DNA of 36,936 bases from Hyphomicrobiales bacterium (GCA_947454055.1 CANGIS010000027.1:1-36936), one strand, 5' to 3'. Counted from the stretch's first letter, positions 26,384 to 36,279 are shown. The notes: generated from the sequence alone by a model not told the origin. Numbers and translations are program-made.

Positions 26384-27046
26384 ATGGCGAATATGATTGC
26401 GCATCTGGCCAATGAGACTGTCCGCCGTCGGGGGCTGATGTTTGTGCTATCCTCGCCGTCTGGGGCTGGAAAGACGACTTTGACCCGCTTGTTGCGCGAG
26501 CAGGAACCCAGCCTGTCTCTGTCCATTTCCGTAACCACCCGCGGGCGCCGCCCGAGCGAGGTTGAGGGTGTCCATTATTACTTTATCTCGGAGCCCGAAT
26601 ATCTTGCGATGCAGGCGAGGGGGGACTTGCTTGAATCCGCCGAGGTTCACGGAAATCATTACGGTTCACCACGTCGCGAAGTTGAGCGCGCTTTGGAGGC
26701 GGGCAAGGATATTCTGTTTGATATTGACTATCAGGGCACGCAGCAGCTTGTCGCCAATGCGCCGAACGATGTTGTGAGCGTGTTCATTCTTCCGCCTTCG
26801 ATGAAGGAATTGCGCGCCCGATTGGAACGTCGGGCGGAGGATGATCAGGATGTGATCGAGAAGCGGCTCGAGAATGCGAGGAAGGAAATTCTTCGTTGGA
26901 CCGAGTATAGTTATGTCTTGGTCAATGATGATCTTGACCGGACCTTTTCCCGTTTGCGTATTATACTGGCGGCCGAGCGGTTAAAGCGGGAACGGCAGAC
27001 GGGGTTGGACAGCTTTATTCACCAGCTCATTGACGAAACACCTTAA
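26384..27046 (+). CDS. gmk: Guanylate kinase
   Basis: This protein of about 220 residues phosphorylates GMP to GDP. It has the P-loop [10 protein letters not shown], the GMP-binding segment [19 protein letters not shown] and D-I-D-Y-Q-G in the Walker-B position. The ATG at 26384 is preceded by GAGG too closely (2 bases); ATG 26393 has better spacing, so the exact start is uncertain by three codons. A TTG further upstream is unlikely. Its TAA overlaps the convergent rsmA stop. Confidence 0.95.
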   Translation: MANMIAHLANETVRRRGLMFVLSSPSGAGKTTLTRLLREQEPSLSLSISVTTRGRRPSEVEGVHYYFISEPEYLAMQARGDLLESAEVHGNHYGSPRREVERALEAGKDILFDIDYQGTQQLVANAPNDVVSVFILPPSMKELRARLERRAEDDQDVIEKRLENARKEILRWTEYSYVLVNDDLDRTFSRLRIILAAERLKRERQTGLDSFIHQLIDETP

Positions 27047-27882
27047 ACCGCGATGGCATTGGCCAGCGCGACAAATCCCTCGACGGGAACGGTTTCCGCT
27101 CGCGCTGTCGGATCCAGACCAACTTTCGTGCAAAGTTCAATCGGATCGACGCCTAGTCCTTTAAGGCTTTGGCGGAGCATTTTACGGCGTTGACCGAAGG
27201 CGTGCTGGGTTACTTTCGCCAGTATGGCTGCACGACAAGGGAGTGGCGTAGCACGAGGTAAAAGCTTGATAACAGAAGAGGTTATCTTGGGCGGTGGCGT
27301 GAAGGCTTGCGGCGGGACGTCAAAGAGAATTCGGGCATCTGTACGCCAGCCGCAAAGGACACTGAGCCGTCCATAATCATGCGGGTCTTCGGGGGTCGCA
27401 ACGATCCGTTCAGCCACTTCGCGTTGAAACATCAGCACAAAGGCGTCAAAAGGCGGCGGCCAGCTTTCGCCGCCGATCCAGCGCGTTAACAGCAGTGTTC
27501 CGATATTATAGGGCAGGTTTGCGATAATCCGGCACGGACCTTCGATACCCAAACTGCACCAATCAATGGTCAACGCATCGGCAGCGATGATCTCGAGACG
27601 CCCAGGGTAATGATCGGCGATCTCGGCCAGTGCCGGAAGGCAGCGTTCATCGCGTTCGATGCCGATCACGCGCTTGGCACCACCCGCCAAAAGGGCTCGC
27701 GTCAATCCGCCAGGACCGGGGCCGACTTCGACCACGGTAACGCCTTCAAGGTGGCCGGCTGAGCGGGCAATCTTGGCGGTCAGGTTTAGATCGAAGAGAA
27801 AGTTTTGACCCAGCGATTTTTTAGCCGCCAGACCGTGCCGTTCAATGACCTCCCGCAGGGGGGGAAGCGTATCAATCGCCAT
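27043..27882 (-). CDS. rsmA: 16S rRNA A1518/A1519 dimethyltransferase RsmA (KsgA)
   Basis: This 279-residue SAM-dependent enzyme dimethylates two adjacent adenines near the 3' end of 16S rRNA. Motifs are G-Q-N-F-L-F-D, the SAM loop V-G-P-G-P-G-G-L-T, and the catalytic [18 protein letters not shown] in the C-terminal domain is typical. It lies 9 bp after lptD on the same strand; in many alphaproteobacteria surA and pdxA separate these two genes. It shares the bases TTA with the end of gmk on the other strand. Confidence 0.97.
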   Translation of the reverse strand: MAIDTLPPLREVIERHGLAAKKSLGQNFLFDLNLTAKIARSAGHLEGVTVVEVGPGPGGLTRALLAGGAKRVIGIERDERCLPALAEIADHYPGRLEIIAADALTIDWCSLGIEGPCRIIANLPYNIGTLLLTRWIGGESWPPPFDAFVLMFQREVAERIVATPEDPHDYGRLSVLCGWRTDARILFDVPPQAFTPPPKITSSVIKLLPRATPLPCRAAILAKVTQHAFGQRRKMLRQSLKGLGVDPIELCTKVGLDPTARAETVPVEGFVALANAIAV

Positions 27883-27891
27883 GGGGACCCA

Positions 27892-30297
27892 TCATTCGTT
27901 CAGGTTGGTCGACTGTTTGGCTTCAATTGATCCCAGCGTCCGGAGCGATAGGCGAAAGAAGATGGTCTGGCCGGAATCATTGGTGCCGGTTGCCAAGGGA
28001 TCCTTGCCGATGAATTGGATCGATAGATCTGTGCATTCGTCGTGATAGGTAGCGGCTGCCGAATAGGCCGACAGATAGTCGTGCGGAGCCGTCGGATCGG
28101 TTAATTCGCGTGTTAGCGAAAAAAGCGAATTGCCCGAGATGCTCCAATGCGAGCCAATGGCGTAACTTGCGCTGATGCCGACACCTTCGCGACGGGTCTT
28201 GATGCCGGCGTCAGGCTGGGCGTCATAATTGGCATAAATCAGGCTGGTGCCCAGTTTGCCGAAAATGGCACGGGCTTCCGTTTCAAACCGCCGGCTTTCG
28301 AAGCCGTCCGGATCGAACCGGCCCCGCATGGTGAGGGCATAATTGGGCCCGGGTACAATCTGGATTCGCGACACATAATCCGATGTCATTTTATCCAGAC
28401 CCGAATCCGCCCCCTCCAGCACAAGACCGCGCTGGGCAAAGGAGTTGGTGCCCGATAGTTGATAGGATTGTCCAAAGAGGAAATTGGTATAGGCGCCATT
28501 CCTCATATTGAAGGAGTACTGACCACCAAGATTGGCGCGGGTGCCGCCTTCAATACGGTCATAGCCGGAGAATTTATCGACCGAGAACAGGTTGGTGTCG
28601 TCAAAAACCAGGCTTTGTGCATCTTCATTCGGCAATTGTCCGACATTGGTCTCGCTCGGACGCGAGATCACCTGAACGATCGGCTCGAAGACGCTGCTGC
28701 CCAGCGAACTTGCGGCAATAAACGGATAGCGATAGGTCACGCCTACCGTTCCCATGGCGCGTGTCAACGTATCGTTGTTGTTGCCAAAAAAGCCGGATTG
28801 GTAGGAATTAACATCACCGTCGTTGAACAATGTCGTATAGGCCGCATCACCGCGCAAAGAGGTGAAAGGCGTCCATGTTTCACCCATCGGATCAATAAAG
28901 GTGCGGCGCCAGCTCATTTCCGCCGTGTAACGGCTATAGTTACCGCCCATGCCCCGCATATAGCAGTTCGTGGTGGTATAGGGGGCTCTACAGGTGCCGG
29001 TTAAGGTGGCAAAATCGGCTTCAAGGCGCGAAACATTGGTGAGGTTGGTGTTGAGTTCCACTTCGCCCGCAATATTGCCGGTCAGATGGAAGCGCCGGTC
29101 GTAATCGACGACAGGTAAAACCAATGGTTGATGGTTCTGGTCGTCTTCCGTGATCAGCGACTGGAAATAATAACCGCGCGCATCAAAAAGGCTGTGATCA
29201 CCCTGACCGCGCAAAAAGGCCGTCGAAGTCGACTCCCGCTTGATCGTGCCGAGCGAGGTCACGGAAGGACTTTCGATCCGGTAATTCTGCAAAAACCATT
29301 TGTCCGAAATATAGGCTAGATCCCATCCCCAGCGCCATTCGTTATTGATGGCAAAGGTGCCAACGGTTTCCGCATACCCCCGCGTCGGCATGTTTCCGGG
29401 GCCGATAGGGTTTGGCAGAAAGGCGCCTTGGTCACCTTGCTGGATGCCGCCAACGCGAATGGAGTAATGCCCCGTGGCAAGCTGTTGCCGGTATTCGGCC
29501 TCCAACAACGTGCCCTGCCTTGAATAGAATGTTGGCGTGACGGTCAGATCCCGATCAGGGCTGAAGACATAATAATAAGGAACCGCAACGCCCTGACCTA
29601 GCGTTGCCGACGCGCTGTAAATCGGCGTCAAAAAGCCGGAGCGGCGCGGAATGGTCGTATCAGGCGCCGAAAAATAGGGAAGATAGGCTACAGGGACGCC
29701 GCCAACATCAATGGTAGCGTCTTCGTAGTAAATCACCTTCTCAACCTGGTTGTGTATGATGCGGCGGGCGCGGACCTGCCATAGCGGCGGCCGCGCCGGA
29801 TCGTCCTTGCACGCGTCGCAGGCCGTGAACGTGCCGTTTTCAAACACGGTTTGCGTAGAGCCGATCCGTTCGCCACGCGGGGCTACGAAATGAGTGCTGT
29901 CGGGGGCATCAATCTTAAAGGAATTGATAAAACCATCCCGAAAATGCTCCGACAATTCCAGCGAGGTGGCGTGCAGCACCTGTCCGTCGGTATCGGTCAA
30001 AACGACATGGCCTTCGGCAAACACCCGACCATTGTCTGAATTATAAATCACCCGATCAGCTTCCAGCACCTTGCCCTGATAATAGAGTTTGGCGCTACCT
30101 TGCGCCGAAATCGTCTTTTTATCCGTGTCATAGACGATTTCGTTCGCATCGACGGTGAGCTTGTCGGGAGAGGCGGTTGACGGTGTGGCGGGGAGCGTCT
30201 GGGGCGCGGCGAGCGTAGGCATTCCCGCCAATAACAGAGCGAGGACACCCAATATTCCCGTCCAAAGGACGAGGTCATTTGCCGATTTGGCAGCCAA
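27892..30297 (-). CDS. lptD: LPS-assembly protein LptD
   Basis: This 801-residue outer-membrane protein inserts lipopolysaccharide into the outer leaflet. It has an N-terminal signal sequence (about 1-31, ending T-L-A-A), a periplasmic LptA-like beta-jellyroll (about 45-200) with the D-A-N-E-I-V-Y-D opening, then a large beta-barrel with W-x-P-F and Y-x-Y motifs. Cys160 and Cys163 lie before the barrel and Cys755 near the C-terminus, plausible partners for a maturation disulphide, though E. coli uses two C-terminal cysteines. The start is TTG at 30297 with AGGA 11 bases upstream; no ATG in frame precedes the signal core. It lies 26 bp after lptG. Confidence 0.94.
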   Translation of the reverse strand: MAAKSANDLVLWTGILGVLALLLAGMPTLAAPQTLPATPSTASPDKLTVDANEIVYDTDKKTISAQGSAKLYYQGKVLEADRVIYNSDNGRVFAEGHVVLTDTDGQVLHATSLELSEHFRDGFINSFKIDAPDSTHFVAPRGERIGSTQTVFENGTFTACDACKDDPARPPLWQVRARRIIHNQVEKVIYYEDATIDVGGVPVAYLPYFSAPDTTIPRRSGFLTPIYSASATLGQGVAVPYYYVFSPDRDLTVTPTFYSRQGTLLEAEYRQQLATGHYSIRVGGIQQGDQGAFLPNPIGPGNMPTRGYAETVGTFAINNEWRWGWDLAYISDKWFLQNYRIESPSVTSLGTIKRESTSTAFLRGQGDHSLFDARGYYFQSLITEDDQNHQPLVLPVVDYDRRFHLTGNIAGEVELNTNLTNVSRLEADFATLTGTCRAPYTTTNCYMRGMGGNYSRYTAEMSWRRTFIDPMGETWTPFTSLRGDAAYTTLFNDGDVNSYQSGFFGNNNDTLTRAMGTVGVTYRYPFIAASSLGSSVFEPIVQVISRPSETNVGQLPNEDAQSLVFDDTNLFSVDKFSGYDRIEGGTRANLGGQYSFNMRNGAYTNFLFGQSYQLSGTNSFAQRGLVLEGADSGLDKMTSDYVSRIQIVPGPNYALTMRGRFDPDGFESRRFETEARAIFGKLGTSLIYANYDAQPDAGIKTRREGVGISASYAIGSHWSISGNSLFSLTRELTDPTAPHDYLSAYSAAATYHDECTDLSIQFIGKDPLATGTNDSGQTIFFRLSLRTLGSIEAKQSTNLNE

Positions 30298-30323
30298 GAC
30301 TGGTCGTATCCTCGCGATGCGCG

Positions 30324-31412
30324 TTAACCGTCTTCTTGATACAGTAAAAGGAGGGTGCAGAGCAAACCCACAATCACAGGAGAGATAAACGAGGTTAACG
30401 AAGGCGAAATCATTCCGGCCGCCCCGAAATCCGTCATCACCTTGTTGGCTACATAAAGCGCAAAGCCCGCGCCAATTCCGCTCAGAATAGAGGTGACTTG
30501 CGCCCCTGTCCGCGAAAAGCGGAGTGTGACCGTTGCTGCCACCATCAACATGGCCACCATCAATATCGGGCGGGCCAGAAGGGCATAATATTGTTGGAAA
30601 TATCGGGCGGAATCGAGGCCAGCAGCCTCGGTAGCCCTTGCCCAGCTTGGCAGATCGTAAAACGAAATCGTCTCGGGATCCGATAGTGTCTGGCGGATTT
30701 GACCCGCCGTCAAATAGGTCGGTAATTCGTAGGTGTTGTAATATTCGGGTGGTGCACCAGGCGTGAGCAGGCGGGCATTGGTCATAAGCCAGTAGCCATC
30801 CATCAGCCGTGCGCTGTGCGCTTCGATGCGATGAACAAAGGCGCCTTGGTGATCAAACTCAAAGGCCGTCACGTTTTCGAATTGCGAGGCGGCGGTATCA
30901 ATCGAATTGGCCCTCAGAATGGCATCGCCATCCACACTTTTCTGCCGGATCCAGACATTTTTGCCGTGATTTTGGCCCGCTTGGTCAATGATCGCTGTAG
31001 TTGCCTGATCTGCCAAAGCCTTTAGAGCCGACGAAAGCGGGTTGAACACCAAGGTTGCGGCAGCGCCCAGAACAAAGGCAGCTGCCATCGGCGGGCGCAG
31101 AAAGCGCCAGACAGACATGCCGGCGGCCCGCGCAATGACCAGCTCACGGCTTCTTGCCAGCGACAGAAACGCGAACAGCGCGCCAAAGAGGCAGGCAAAC
31201 GGCAAGACTTGCTCAGCCACCATCGGGGTTCGCAACAGCGACAGTTCCGCAGCTCCCATCAGCGCGCGGGCTGAGGCGTCGTTGGAAATGCGCGTCAATT
31301 CAATGATGTCGAGGACATAGATCAGAAAGCTCGCAATGGCGAAAACAGCCAAAATGCTTTTAATAAAAATGCCGAACAAATACCGGCTGAAAAGGGAAAA
31401 GGGTTTTGTCAC
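30324..31412 (-). CDS. lptG: LPS export permease LptG
   Basis: This 362-residue inner-membrane subunit of the LptB2FG transporter pulls LPS from the membrane. Three transmembrane segments at each end flank a periplasmic beta-jellyroll of about 150 residues (roughly 125-265). S-R-E-L-V-I-A-R-A-A-G-M-S at about residues 88-100 is the coupling-helix motif that contacts LptB. The start codon is GTG and overlaps the lptF stop by four bases (GTGA), implying coupled translation. Confidence 0.93.
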   Translation of the reverse strand: MTKPFSLFSRYLFGIFIKSILAVFAIASFLIYVLDIIELTRISNDASARALMGAAELSLLRTPMVAEQVLPFACLFGALFAFLSLARSRELVIARAAGMSVWRFLRPPMAAAFVLGAAATLVFNPLSSALKALADQATTAIIDQAGQNHGKNVWIRQKSVDGDAILRANSIDTAASQFENVTAFEFDHQGAFVHRIEAHSARLMDGYWLMTNARLLTPGAPPEYYNTYELPTYLTAGQIRQTLSDPETISFYDLPSWARATEAAGLDSARYFQQYYALLARPILMVAMLMVAATVTLRFSRTGAQVTSILSGIGAGFALYVANKVMTDFGAAGMISPSLTSFISPVIVGLLCTLLLLYQEDG

Positions 31413-32608
31413 GAGGCGCCGCCCCTAAAGGTGAGACGTGGCAATCCAGAAAAAAGCCGATGCATCCGGTTGGGCATGATGGTGCGCGACAAGATGATAT
31501 GCAGAGCGCCAATCAAAAGAGCGAGGATAAGGGGAAGCGAAGCGGACACATAAACCAGATAAGGCGAGGTTTTTAGACCAACAGCCAGCGTAAATCCGCC
31601 GACTCTGACAAAGGCACCCAGTAAAATGGCGGTAATAATACTGACAAGGGCGCTTGAACGGGTTGTGCGCGGTCTGCCCAAGGTTGCAAGCGCGATGACG
31701 GCAAAGGCAAAGGTGAAAAGCGGCGTCGAAAAGCGGTCCGCAAGCTCCCCGCCGATGCGGGTTTCCATATCGGACGTTTCCTTGTTTGCGAAATAGGCGA
31801 CAAGCAGATCGCTTGTTAGCCGTTCATGGGGCTGAAAAACGATTTCCTCGTTGCCCGGCGCCAATTGGGTCAAATCAAGCGCATAGCGCTGGAACGCGAC
31901 AATACTGGCATCTTGCGCGCGCGGGGTTTCGCGCTGAACGCTGCCATTTTCGAGCACCAGATAATTGCCCTCTTTGCCAGCGACGATCCTTCCCCGCTCG
32001 GCCACATAAACCAGCACCAATTGGGGATCCCGACTGTCCTGGATGAAAAGGCCGAGCAGCGCATCGCCCGAGCGTTCTCGGTAATGGAAGACCACGCCCT
32101 TCTCGAGTTCGTTGAAGCGGCCTGGTTTGACAATCTTGGCGAGAAAATCAGAGCGGATTTGTGTTACAATCGTGCGCCAGGACTGGCTGCTGGCCGGCAC
32201 GGCCCATAGCGTTAAAAAACCGCAGAGGAGCGAGGCCAGCAGGGCGGCCAGGAAAACGGGACGCATCAACCGCGCCGGCGACAGTCCGGATGCGGTCAGG
32301 ACGGCGAGTTCGCTGTCACCGTTGAGCCGATTAAGGGCAACCAGAAGTCCGATAAAAAAGGCGACCGGTCCGATAATCGCAGCCATGGCCGGCAGGGTCA
32401 GAGACGTCACCTTGAGGAAGGCCAGCAGGGATTGCCCCTGCGTTGTAATGAGATCGACGTCATGCAACGCTTGGCTGATCCAGATGACAAAGGTCAGTGC
32501 GGCAAGAGCCGATAGCCCTGCCAGGCCGATGCTTCGAAGGAGGTATCGATCAATGACGGCCAAAAGCTGGGTTCCGTTTCCGCATCTTGCGGATGCAAGG
32601 TCTTTCAT
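31409..32608 (-). CDS. lptF: LPS export permease LptF
   Basis: This 399-residue partner of LptG has the same layout: three N-terminal TM segments, a periplasmic jellyroll and three C-terminal TM segments. The coupling-helix motif is D-S-E-L-A-V-L-T-A-S-G-L-S. The family N-terminus usually begins near I-D-R-Y-L-L-R, which here is residue 19, so the first ~17 residues may not be translated. ATG 32608 has no clear ribosome-binding site; TTG at 32563 has GGAAACGGA upstream and would begin directly ahead of that motif. LptB, LptA and LptC are not in the window. Confidence 0.9.
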   Translation of the reverse strand: MKDLASARCGNGTQLLAVIDRYLLRSIGLAGLSALAALTFVIWISQALHDVDLITTQGQSLLAFLKVTSLTLPAMAAIIGPVAFFIGLLVALNRLNGDSELAVLTASGLSPARLMRPVFLAALLASLLCGFLTLWAVPASSQSWRTIVTQIRSDFLAKIVKPGRFNELEKGVVFHYRERSGDALLGLFIQDSRDPQLVLVYVAERGRIVAGKEGNYLVLENGSVQRETPRAQDASIVAFQRYALDLTQLAPGNEEIVFQPHERLTSDLLVAYFANKETSDMETRIGGELADRFSTPLFTFAFAVIALATLGRPRTTRSSALVSIITAILLGAFVRVGGFTLAVGLKTSPYLVYVSASLPLILALLIGALHIILSRTIMPNRMHRLFSGLPRLTFRGGAS

Positions 32609-32643
32609 GCAGTGCTAACAAGGTGGGGCATGAAAGATCAACC

Positions 32644-32670
32644 TTCGATTTCGTTTTCGTTACGTTCGTT
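32644..32670. repeat. Tandem TTCGNT hexamers in the lptF-pepA divergent promoter region
   Basis: TTCGAT, TTCGTT and TTCGTT follow one another without gaps (32644-32661), and a fourth TTCGTT comes after three bases (32665-32670). They sit in the middle of the 131-bp divergent gap. A regulator with direct-repeat sites is possible but no known consensus fits. Confidence 0.45.
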
Positions 32671-32739
32671 GGTATATCAATCTCAGGTGTTTTCGCCCAA
32701 TGATCGAACCAATTCCGCATTTTGCGCCGGGAGTATTGA

Positions 32740-34257
32740 ATGTCTGAAGGTCTCAAGATTTCGTTTTCTGCCCCTGAACTTGTAAAAGGCGGCACCCTGG
32801 TGATTTTTCTTGCCGAGGGCGGAAAATTGTCGGATTCGACCAAGAAGCTGGTGGGATCCGCGGCGGCCAATGCCATTCATCGCGCCATTGAGGTGGAAGC
32901 CTTCAAAGCGAAGCCAAAGAGTGCGTTGGCAATTCCTGCGCCCTATGGGCTGGATGTCGACCGCTTGTTGATCGTGGGCATCGGTTCGGACAAGGACCGT
33001 CAGGAAACCGATTATGTCCGCTTGGGCGGCGCGATTGCCGGCCGTTTTGGTACGTCCCGCTCCGTCAATGTGCTGCTGGTTGGACCTTCCGACTGGCGGG
33101 TCGATGCGGCTGCTGCGTCCGATCTTGCAATGGGAATGCGGCTTAGGGCCTATCGGTTTGATAAATATTTCACCAAAAAGCGTGACACGGATCAGGACAA
33201 GCCGCAGGGCGCCGTATCGGTCAAGATCGGATTGGCAGCTTTCAGCGATGCCCGAAAAGTGGCCAAGACCGGTGAGGCGATTGCCGAAGGCGTGATCATC
33301 GCGCGGGACCTCGTCAATGAGCCACCGAATGTGCTTGATCCGGTCGAATTTGCACGCCGTGCGTCGGAATTGACGAAATTGGGTGTTGAAATCACGGTGC
33401 TGGACGAAAAGCAGCTGGCCCGCATCGGTATGCGCGCTTTGCTGGGCGTCGGCCAAGGGTCGGCGAAGGAAAGCCGTGTCGTCATCATGCGCTGGAATGG
33501 CGCTAAACCTGCCAAATACAACAAGACAGGCCCGATTGCCGTGATCGGCAAGGGCGTGGTGTTTGATACAGGCGGTATTTCCATCAAGCCGGCCGCCGGA
33601 ATGGAAGATATGAAGGGCGATATGGGCGGCGCCGCTTGCGTGGTGGGTCTGATGCACGCGCTCGCATCCCGCAAGGCCAAGGTGAACGTGATCGGCGCCA
33701 TCGGTCTTGTCGAGAACATGCCGGATGGCAACGCTCAGCGGCCCGGTGATATCGTGACGTCGCTTTCGGGCCAAACGATTGAGATCATCAACACGGATGC
33801 GGAAGGTCGCCTCGTTCTGGGTGATGTGTTGTGGTATGTGAAAGAGACCTTCAAGCCGCAACTGATGATCGATCTGGCGACGCTAACCGGTGCGGTTCTG
33901 GTCGCTTTGGGGCAGGAAAATGCCGGACTGTTCTCCAACGATGATACGTTGGCGGAGCGTCTGTTTGCTGCCGGCAAATCGACCGGTGAAACGGTCTGGC
34001 GTCTGCCGCTCAGCGCAGCCTATGACAAAATGGTCGATTCCAAATTCGCCGACATGAAAAATACCGGTGGGCGGCATGCCGGGTCGATTACGGCCGCGCA
34101 ATTCCTCAAGCGTTTTGTCGGGGACACGCCTTGGGCCCATCTCGACATTGCCGGCACGGCCTTGGGGTCGCCTGAGAGCGATATCAACAAGAGCTGGTCA
34201 TCGGGTTGGGGCGTTCGGTTGCTCGACCGTCTGGTCGCCGATTATTACGAGGGCTGA
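32740..34257 (+). CDS. pepA: Leucyl aminopeptidase PepA (M17)
   Basis: This 505-residue two-metal exopeptidase removes N-terminal residues. The N-terminal macro-like domain (to about 170) is followed by the catalytic domain with [14 protein letters not shown] (metal-binding Asp and Lys) and the M17 signature N-T-D-A-E-G-R-L. E. coli PepA also binds DNA in xer recombination and carAB control, which cannot be judged here. GGGAG precedes the ATG. Divergent from lptF and 23 bp upstream of holC, a common alphaproteobacterial arrangement. Confidence 0.96.
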   Translation: MSEGLKISFSAPELVKGGTLVIFLAEGGKLSDSTKKLVGSAAANAIHRAIEVEAFKAKPKSALAIPAPYGLDVDRLLIVGIGSDKDRQETDYVRLGGAIAGRFGTSRSVNVLLVGPSDWRVDAAAASDLAMGMRLRAYRFDKYFTKKRDTDQDKPQGAVSVKIGLAAFSDARKVAKTGEAIAEGVIIARDLVNEPPNVLDPVEFARRASELTKLGVEITVLDEKQLARIGMRALLGVGQGSAKESRVVIMRWNGAKPAKYNKTGPIAVIGKGVVFDTGGISIKPAAGMEDMKGDMGGAACVVGLMHALASRKAKVNVIGAIGLVENMPDGNAQRPGDIVTSLSGQTIEIINTDAEGRLVLGDVLWYVKETFKPQLMIDLATLTGAVLVALGQENAGLFSNDDTLAERLFAAGKSTGETVWRLPLSAAYDKMVDSKFADMKNTGGRHAGSITAAQFLKRFVGDTPWAHLDIAGTALGSPESDINKSWSSGWGVRLLDRLVADYYEG

Positions 34258-34280
34258 GAGCAGGAGACAGGCGCCACGCC

Positions 34281-34733
34281 ATGACCGATGTCCTGTTCTA
34301 TCATCTCGAGCGCCAGCCGCTGGAGCGGGTGTTGCCGATGCTGCTCGAAAAGACGTTGGAGCGGGGATGGCGGGCGCTTGTACGGACGATAAATGCCGAT
34401 CGGGTGCAGACGATCGACGAGGTGTTGTGGAATTATTCGGATGAAAGCTTTCTGCCCCATGCGGTCGAGGGCGAGCCGGACCCTGAAAGAGAGCCGATTT
34501 TGGTGACGCACACTTTGGTCGAAGCCAACCGTCCGAATGTCCTGTTTCTTGTTGATGGCTCGGCCTTGCCCGATGATGTCGCGGGATTTGAGCGAATCGT
34601 GCTGCTGTTTGACGGTAATGACGAGGTGGCATTGGGCGGCGCGCGGACGGCCTGGAAAGAGGTTCGTTCCCGCGGGCTTGAAGGCACCTATTGGCAGCAA
34701 AATGACGCCGGACGTTGGGAGAAAAAGGCATGA
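34281..34733 (+). CDS. holC: DNA polymerase III chi subunit
   Basis: This 150-residue clamp-loader accessory protein links polymerase III holoenzyme to single-strand-binding protein. Recognisable features are the F-Y-H-L opening, L-P-M-L-L-E-K-T-L-E-R-G-W-R, I-D-E-x-L-W and the C-terminal W-K-E-V-R-x-R-G, then Y-W-Q-Q. The ATG at 34281 matches the family N-terminus and has AGGAGA about 12 bases upstream; a longer frame runs back into pepA. It overlaps the next gene by ATGA. Confidence 0.93.
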   Translation: MTDVLFYHLERQPLERVLPMLLEKTLERGWRALVRTINADRVQTIDEVLWNYSDESFLPHAVEGEPDPEREPILVTHTLVEANRPNVLFLVDGSALPDDVAGFERIVLLFDGNDEVALGGARTAWKEVRSRGLEGTYWQQNDAGRWEKKA

Positions 34734-35104
34734 AGACTTCATTCGCTGTACTGGCACTCGCTTTGGTTTCACTGGCGGCGTGCGCACCCCAGCGCCCCGC
34801 GCCGGTCGCTGCGGCGCCAGCTGCTGCCCCCGCAACGATGTCGTTTGGAGCGGTCGTGGATGAAGCCGGTCAATGCACCGAGACGATCACCTTTGATGCG
34901 GCGCCCTATAAGGGCAAGCCGGATGATGCTTTGATCGGCTTGAGTGAATGTCAGATCGTGGCCTTGCATGGCGAGTCACCGCTCAGCGTCATGACCGGTG
35001 CCAGCCAGCAATCCAAGCGAGAAACCACGATGCTCTACATGGAGTCGAACGGCAAAGCGGTTTATTTGTTTTCGGATAATCACTTGAAGCGCGTCGTGCG
35101 ATGA
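34730..35104 (+). CDS. Small predicted lipoprotein, function unknown
   Basis: This 124-residue protein has a classic lipoprotein signal peptide: M-K-T, hydrophobic F-A-V-L-A-L-A-L-V-S, then lipobox L-A-A-C with Cys at residue 18. A Pro/Ala linker leads to a compact domain with two further Cys (in G-Q-C-T-E-T and S-E-C-Q-I-V), spaced about 26 residues apart and possibly disulphide bonded. I do not recognise the family. The ATG at 34730 overlaps the holC stop by four bases, and its own stop overlaps the MFS start by four bases. Confidence 0.8.
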   Translation: MKTSFAVLALALVSLAACAPQRPAPVAAAPAAAPATMSFGAVVDEAGQCTETITFDAAPYKGKPDDALIGLSECQIVALHGESPLSVMTGASQQSKRETTMLYMESNGKAVYLFSDNHLKRVVR

Positions 35105-36279
35105 GCGCAGCGGTCGAAGGGGAGGGTGGCGGGTTTATCGATCCGCTTGCCCGACGTGAATACGGGCTTTTGTGCCTTGCGACCTTTCTGATCTTTTTTA
35201 CCAATGCCCACGCGGCCCTCCTTGCCGTTGTCTTTCAGAAGCACGGTATGCCGTTGGCGGATGTCGGCATTATTTTATCGTCTTATGGCGTTCCGGTTGT
35301 GCTGTTTACGCTTCTGACGGGCGCCATTGCGGGGCGGATCGGCGCACTCACGACGCTAAAAATCGGCGTTGGCCTCATGGCTTTGGCTTTTGTGAGCCTG
35401 CAATGGACGTCGGATATGTTTCTGACGGCTTTGGGTTCGCGGGTGTTGCAAGGGGTGGGCTACGGCTTTCTGTTTGCGCCATTGATGACCTATGCGCAGA
35501 GCAGGCTGTCGCACCACCGCTTTGTTTATTTGCTCGGCGTGTTTTCCTCTATGGCCCCTCTAGCTCAGGCGTTCGGGCCACCTTGGGCCGATTATGTGTT
35601 CTTTACGTTCGGCGATCGTTACCTGTTTGTGATCGGAGTCATTCCGGCGCTGGTCGGCTTCGGGCTGTTGTTTTTACTTCGTCGGGAAACGGTTGTGCCG
35701 GTTTCAAGCCTGTTCAATTTTCGTGTTCATTCGCTCAAGGGCAAGGGCATCGGTCTTTTGGCTATCTTTGTCTCGGGCTCGCTTTTTGGCTTTTTGTCGT
35801 CATTCATGGCGGGTGCGCTGCATGAAAAAGGGTTGGCGATCGGCTGGTTCTTTGTCGCCTCGACGGCGGCCATGTTTACCACGCGCTTTTTAGGCTTGAA
35901 CCATTTCGGGCGCTTTGATCTCCGCCTGACCGTGGCAGGTGGAATATCCTTGATGGGGGCCGGATTATCCATCGTGGCGCTGGGCTCCCAAGCCGGCACG
36001 ATTGCGACGGGTGGCGTGGTATTCGGCGCGGGCTACAGCGTCGTCTATCCGGTGCTGACGGCTTGGGTCAGCGAAGGACTGCCGGCGGGCGAGCGCTCGG
36101 GTCCGCAAGCGCTCTTTAACGCTGCGTTCAACGCTGGCCTGTTGTTGATGCCGTTACCCGTGTCCTATTTGATCAGCTGGGTCGGCTATCGCGGTGCCTT
36201 GTTGAGCTTGGCCGCTCTGGGATGGGCCATGGCAGCCGCCCTTATCTTTTCCCACCGCCGCAAAGCCATGAACGGCTGA
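35101..36279 (+). CDS. Major facilitator superfamily transporter
   Basis: This 392-residue integral membrane protein has about 12 transmembrane segments. The loop 2-3 region G-A-I-A-G-R-I-G-A-L-T-T matches the MFS signature G-x-x-x-D/G-R-x-G in reduced form, and V-L-Q-G-V-G-Y-G at segment 4 is also typical. Substrate cannot be read from the sequence. The start overlaps the lipoprotein stop (ATGA), so holC, the lipoprotein and this gene form a coupled run after pepA. No terminator is evident after it. Confidence 0.9.
   Translation: MSAAVEGEGGGFIDPLARREYGLLCLATFLIFFTNAHAALLAVVFQKHGMPLADVGIILSSYGVPVVLFTLLTGAIAGRIGALTTLKIGVGLMALAFVSLQWTSDMFLTALGSRVLQGVGYGFLFAPLMTYAQSRLSHHRFVYLLGVFSSMAPLAQAFGPPWADYVFFTFGDRYLFVIGVIPALVGFGLLFLLRRETVVPVSSLFNFRVHSLKGKGIGLLAIFVSGSLFGFLSSFMAGALHEKGLAIGWFFVASTAAMFTTRFLGLNHFGRFDLRLTVAGGISLMGAGLSIVALGSQAGTIATGGVVFGAGYSVVYPVLTAWVSEGLPAGERSGPQALFNAAFNAGLLLMPLPVSYLISWVGYRGALLSLAALGWAMAAALIFSHRRKAMNG

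Noticed and set aside
32683-33861. Minus-strand 392-codon frame opposite pepA
   Set aside because: PepA is a full-length M17 enzyme on the plus strand; the antisense product is His/Arg-rich without domains.
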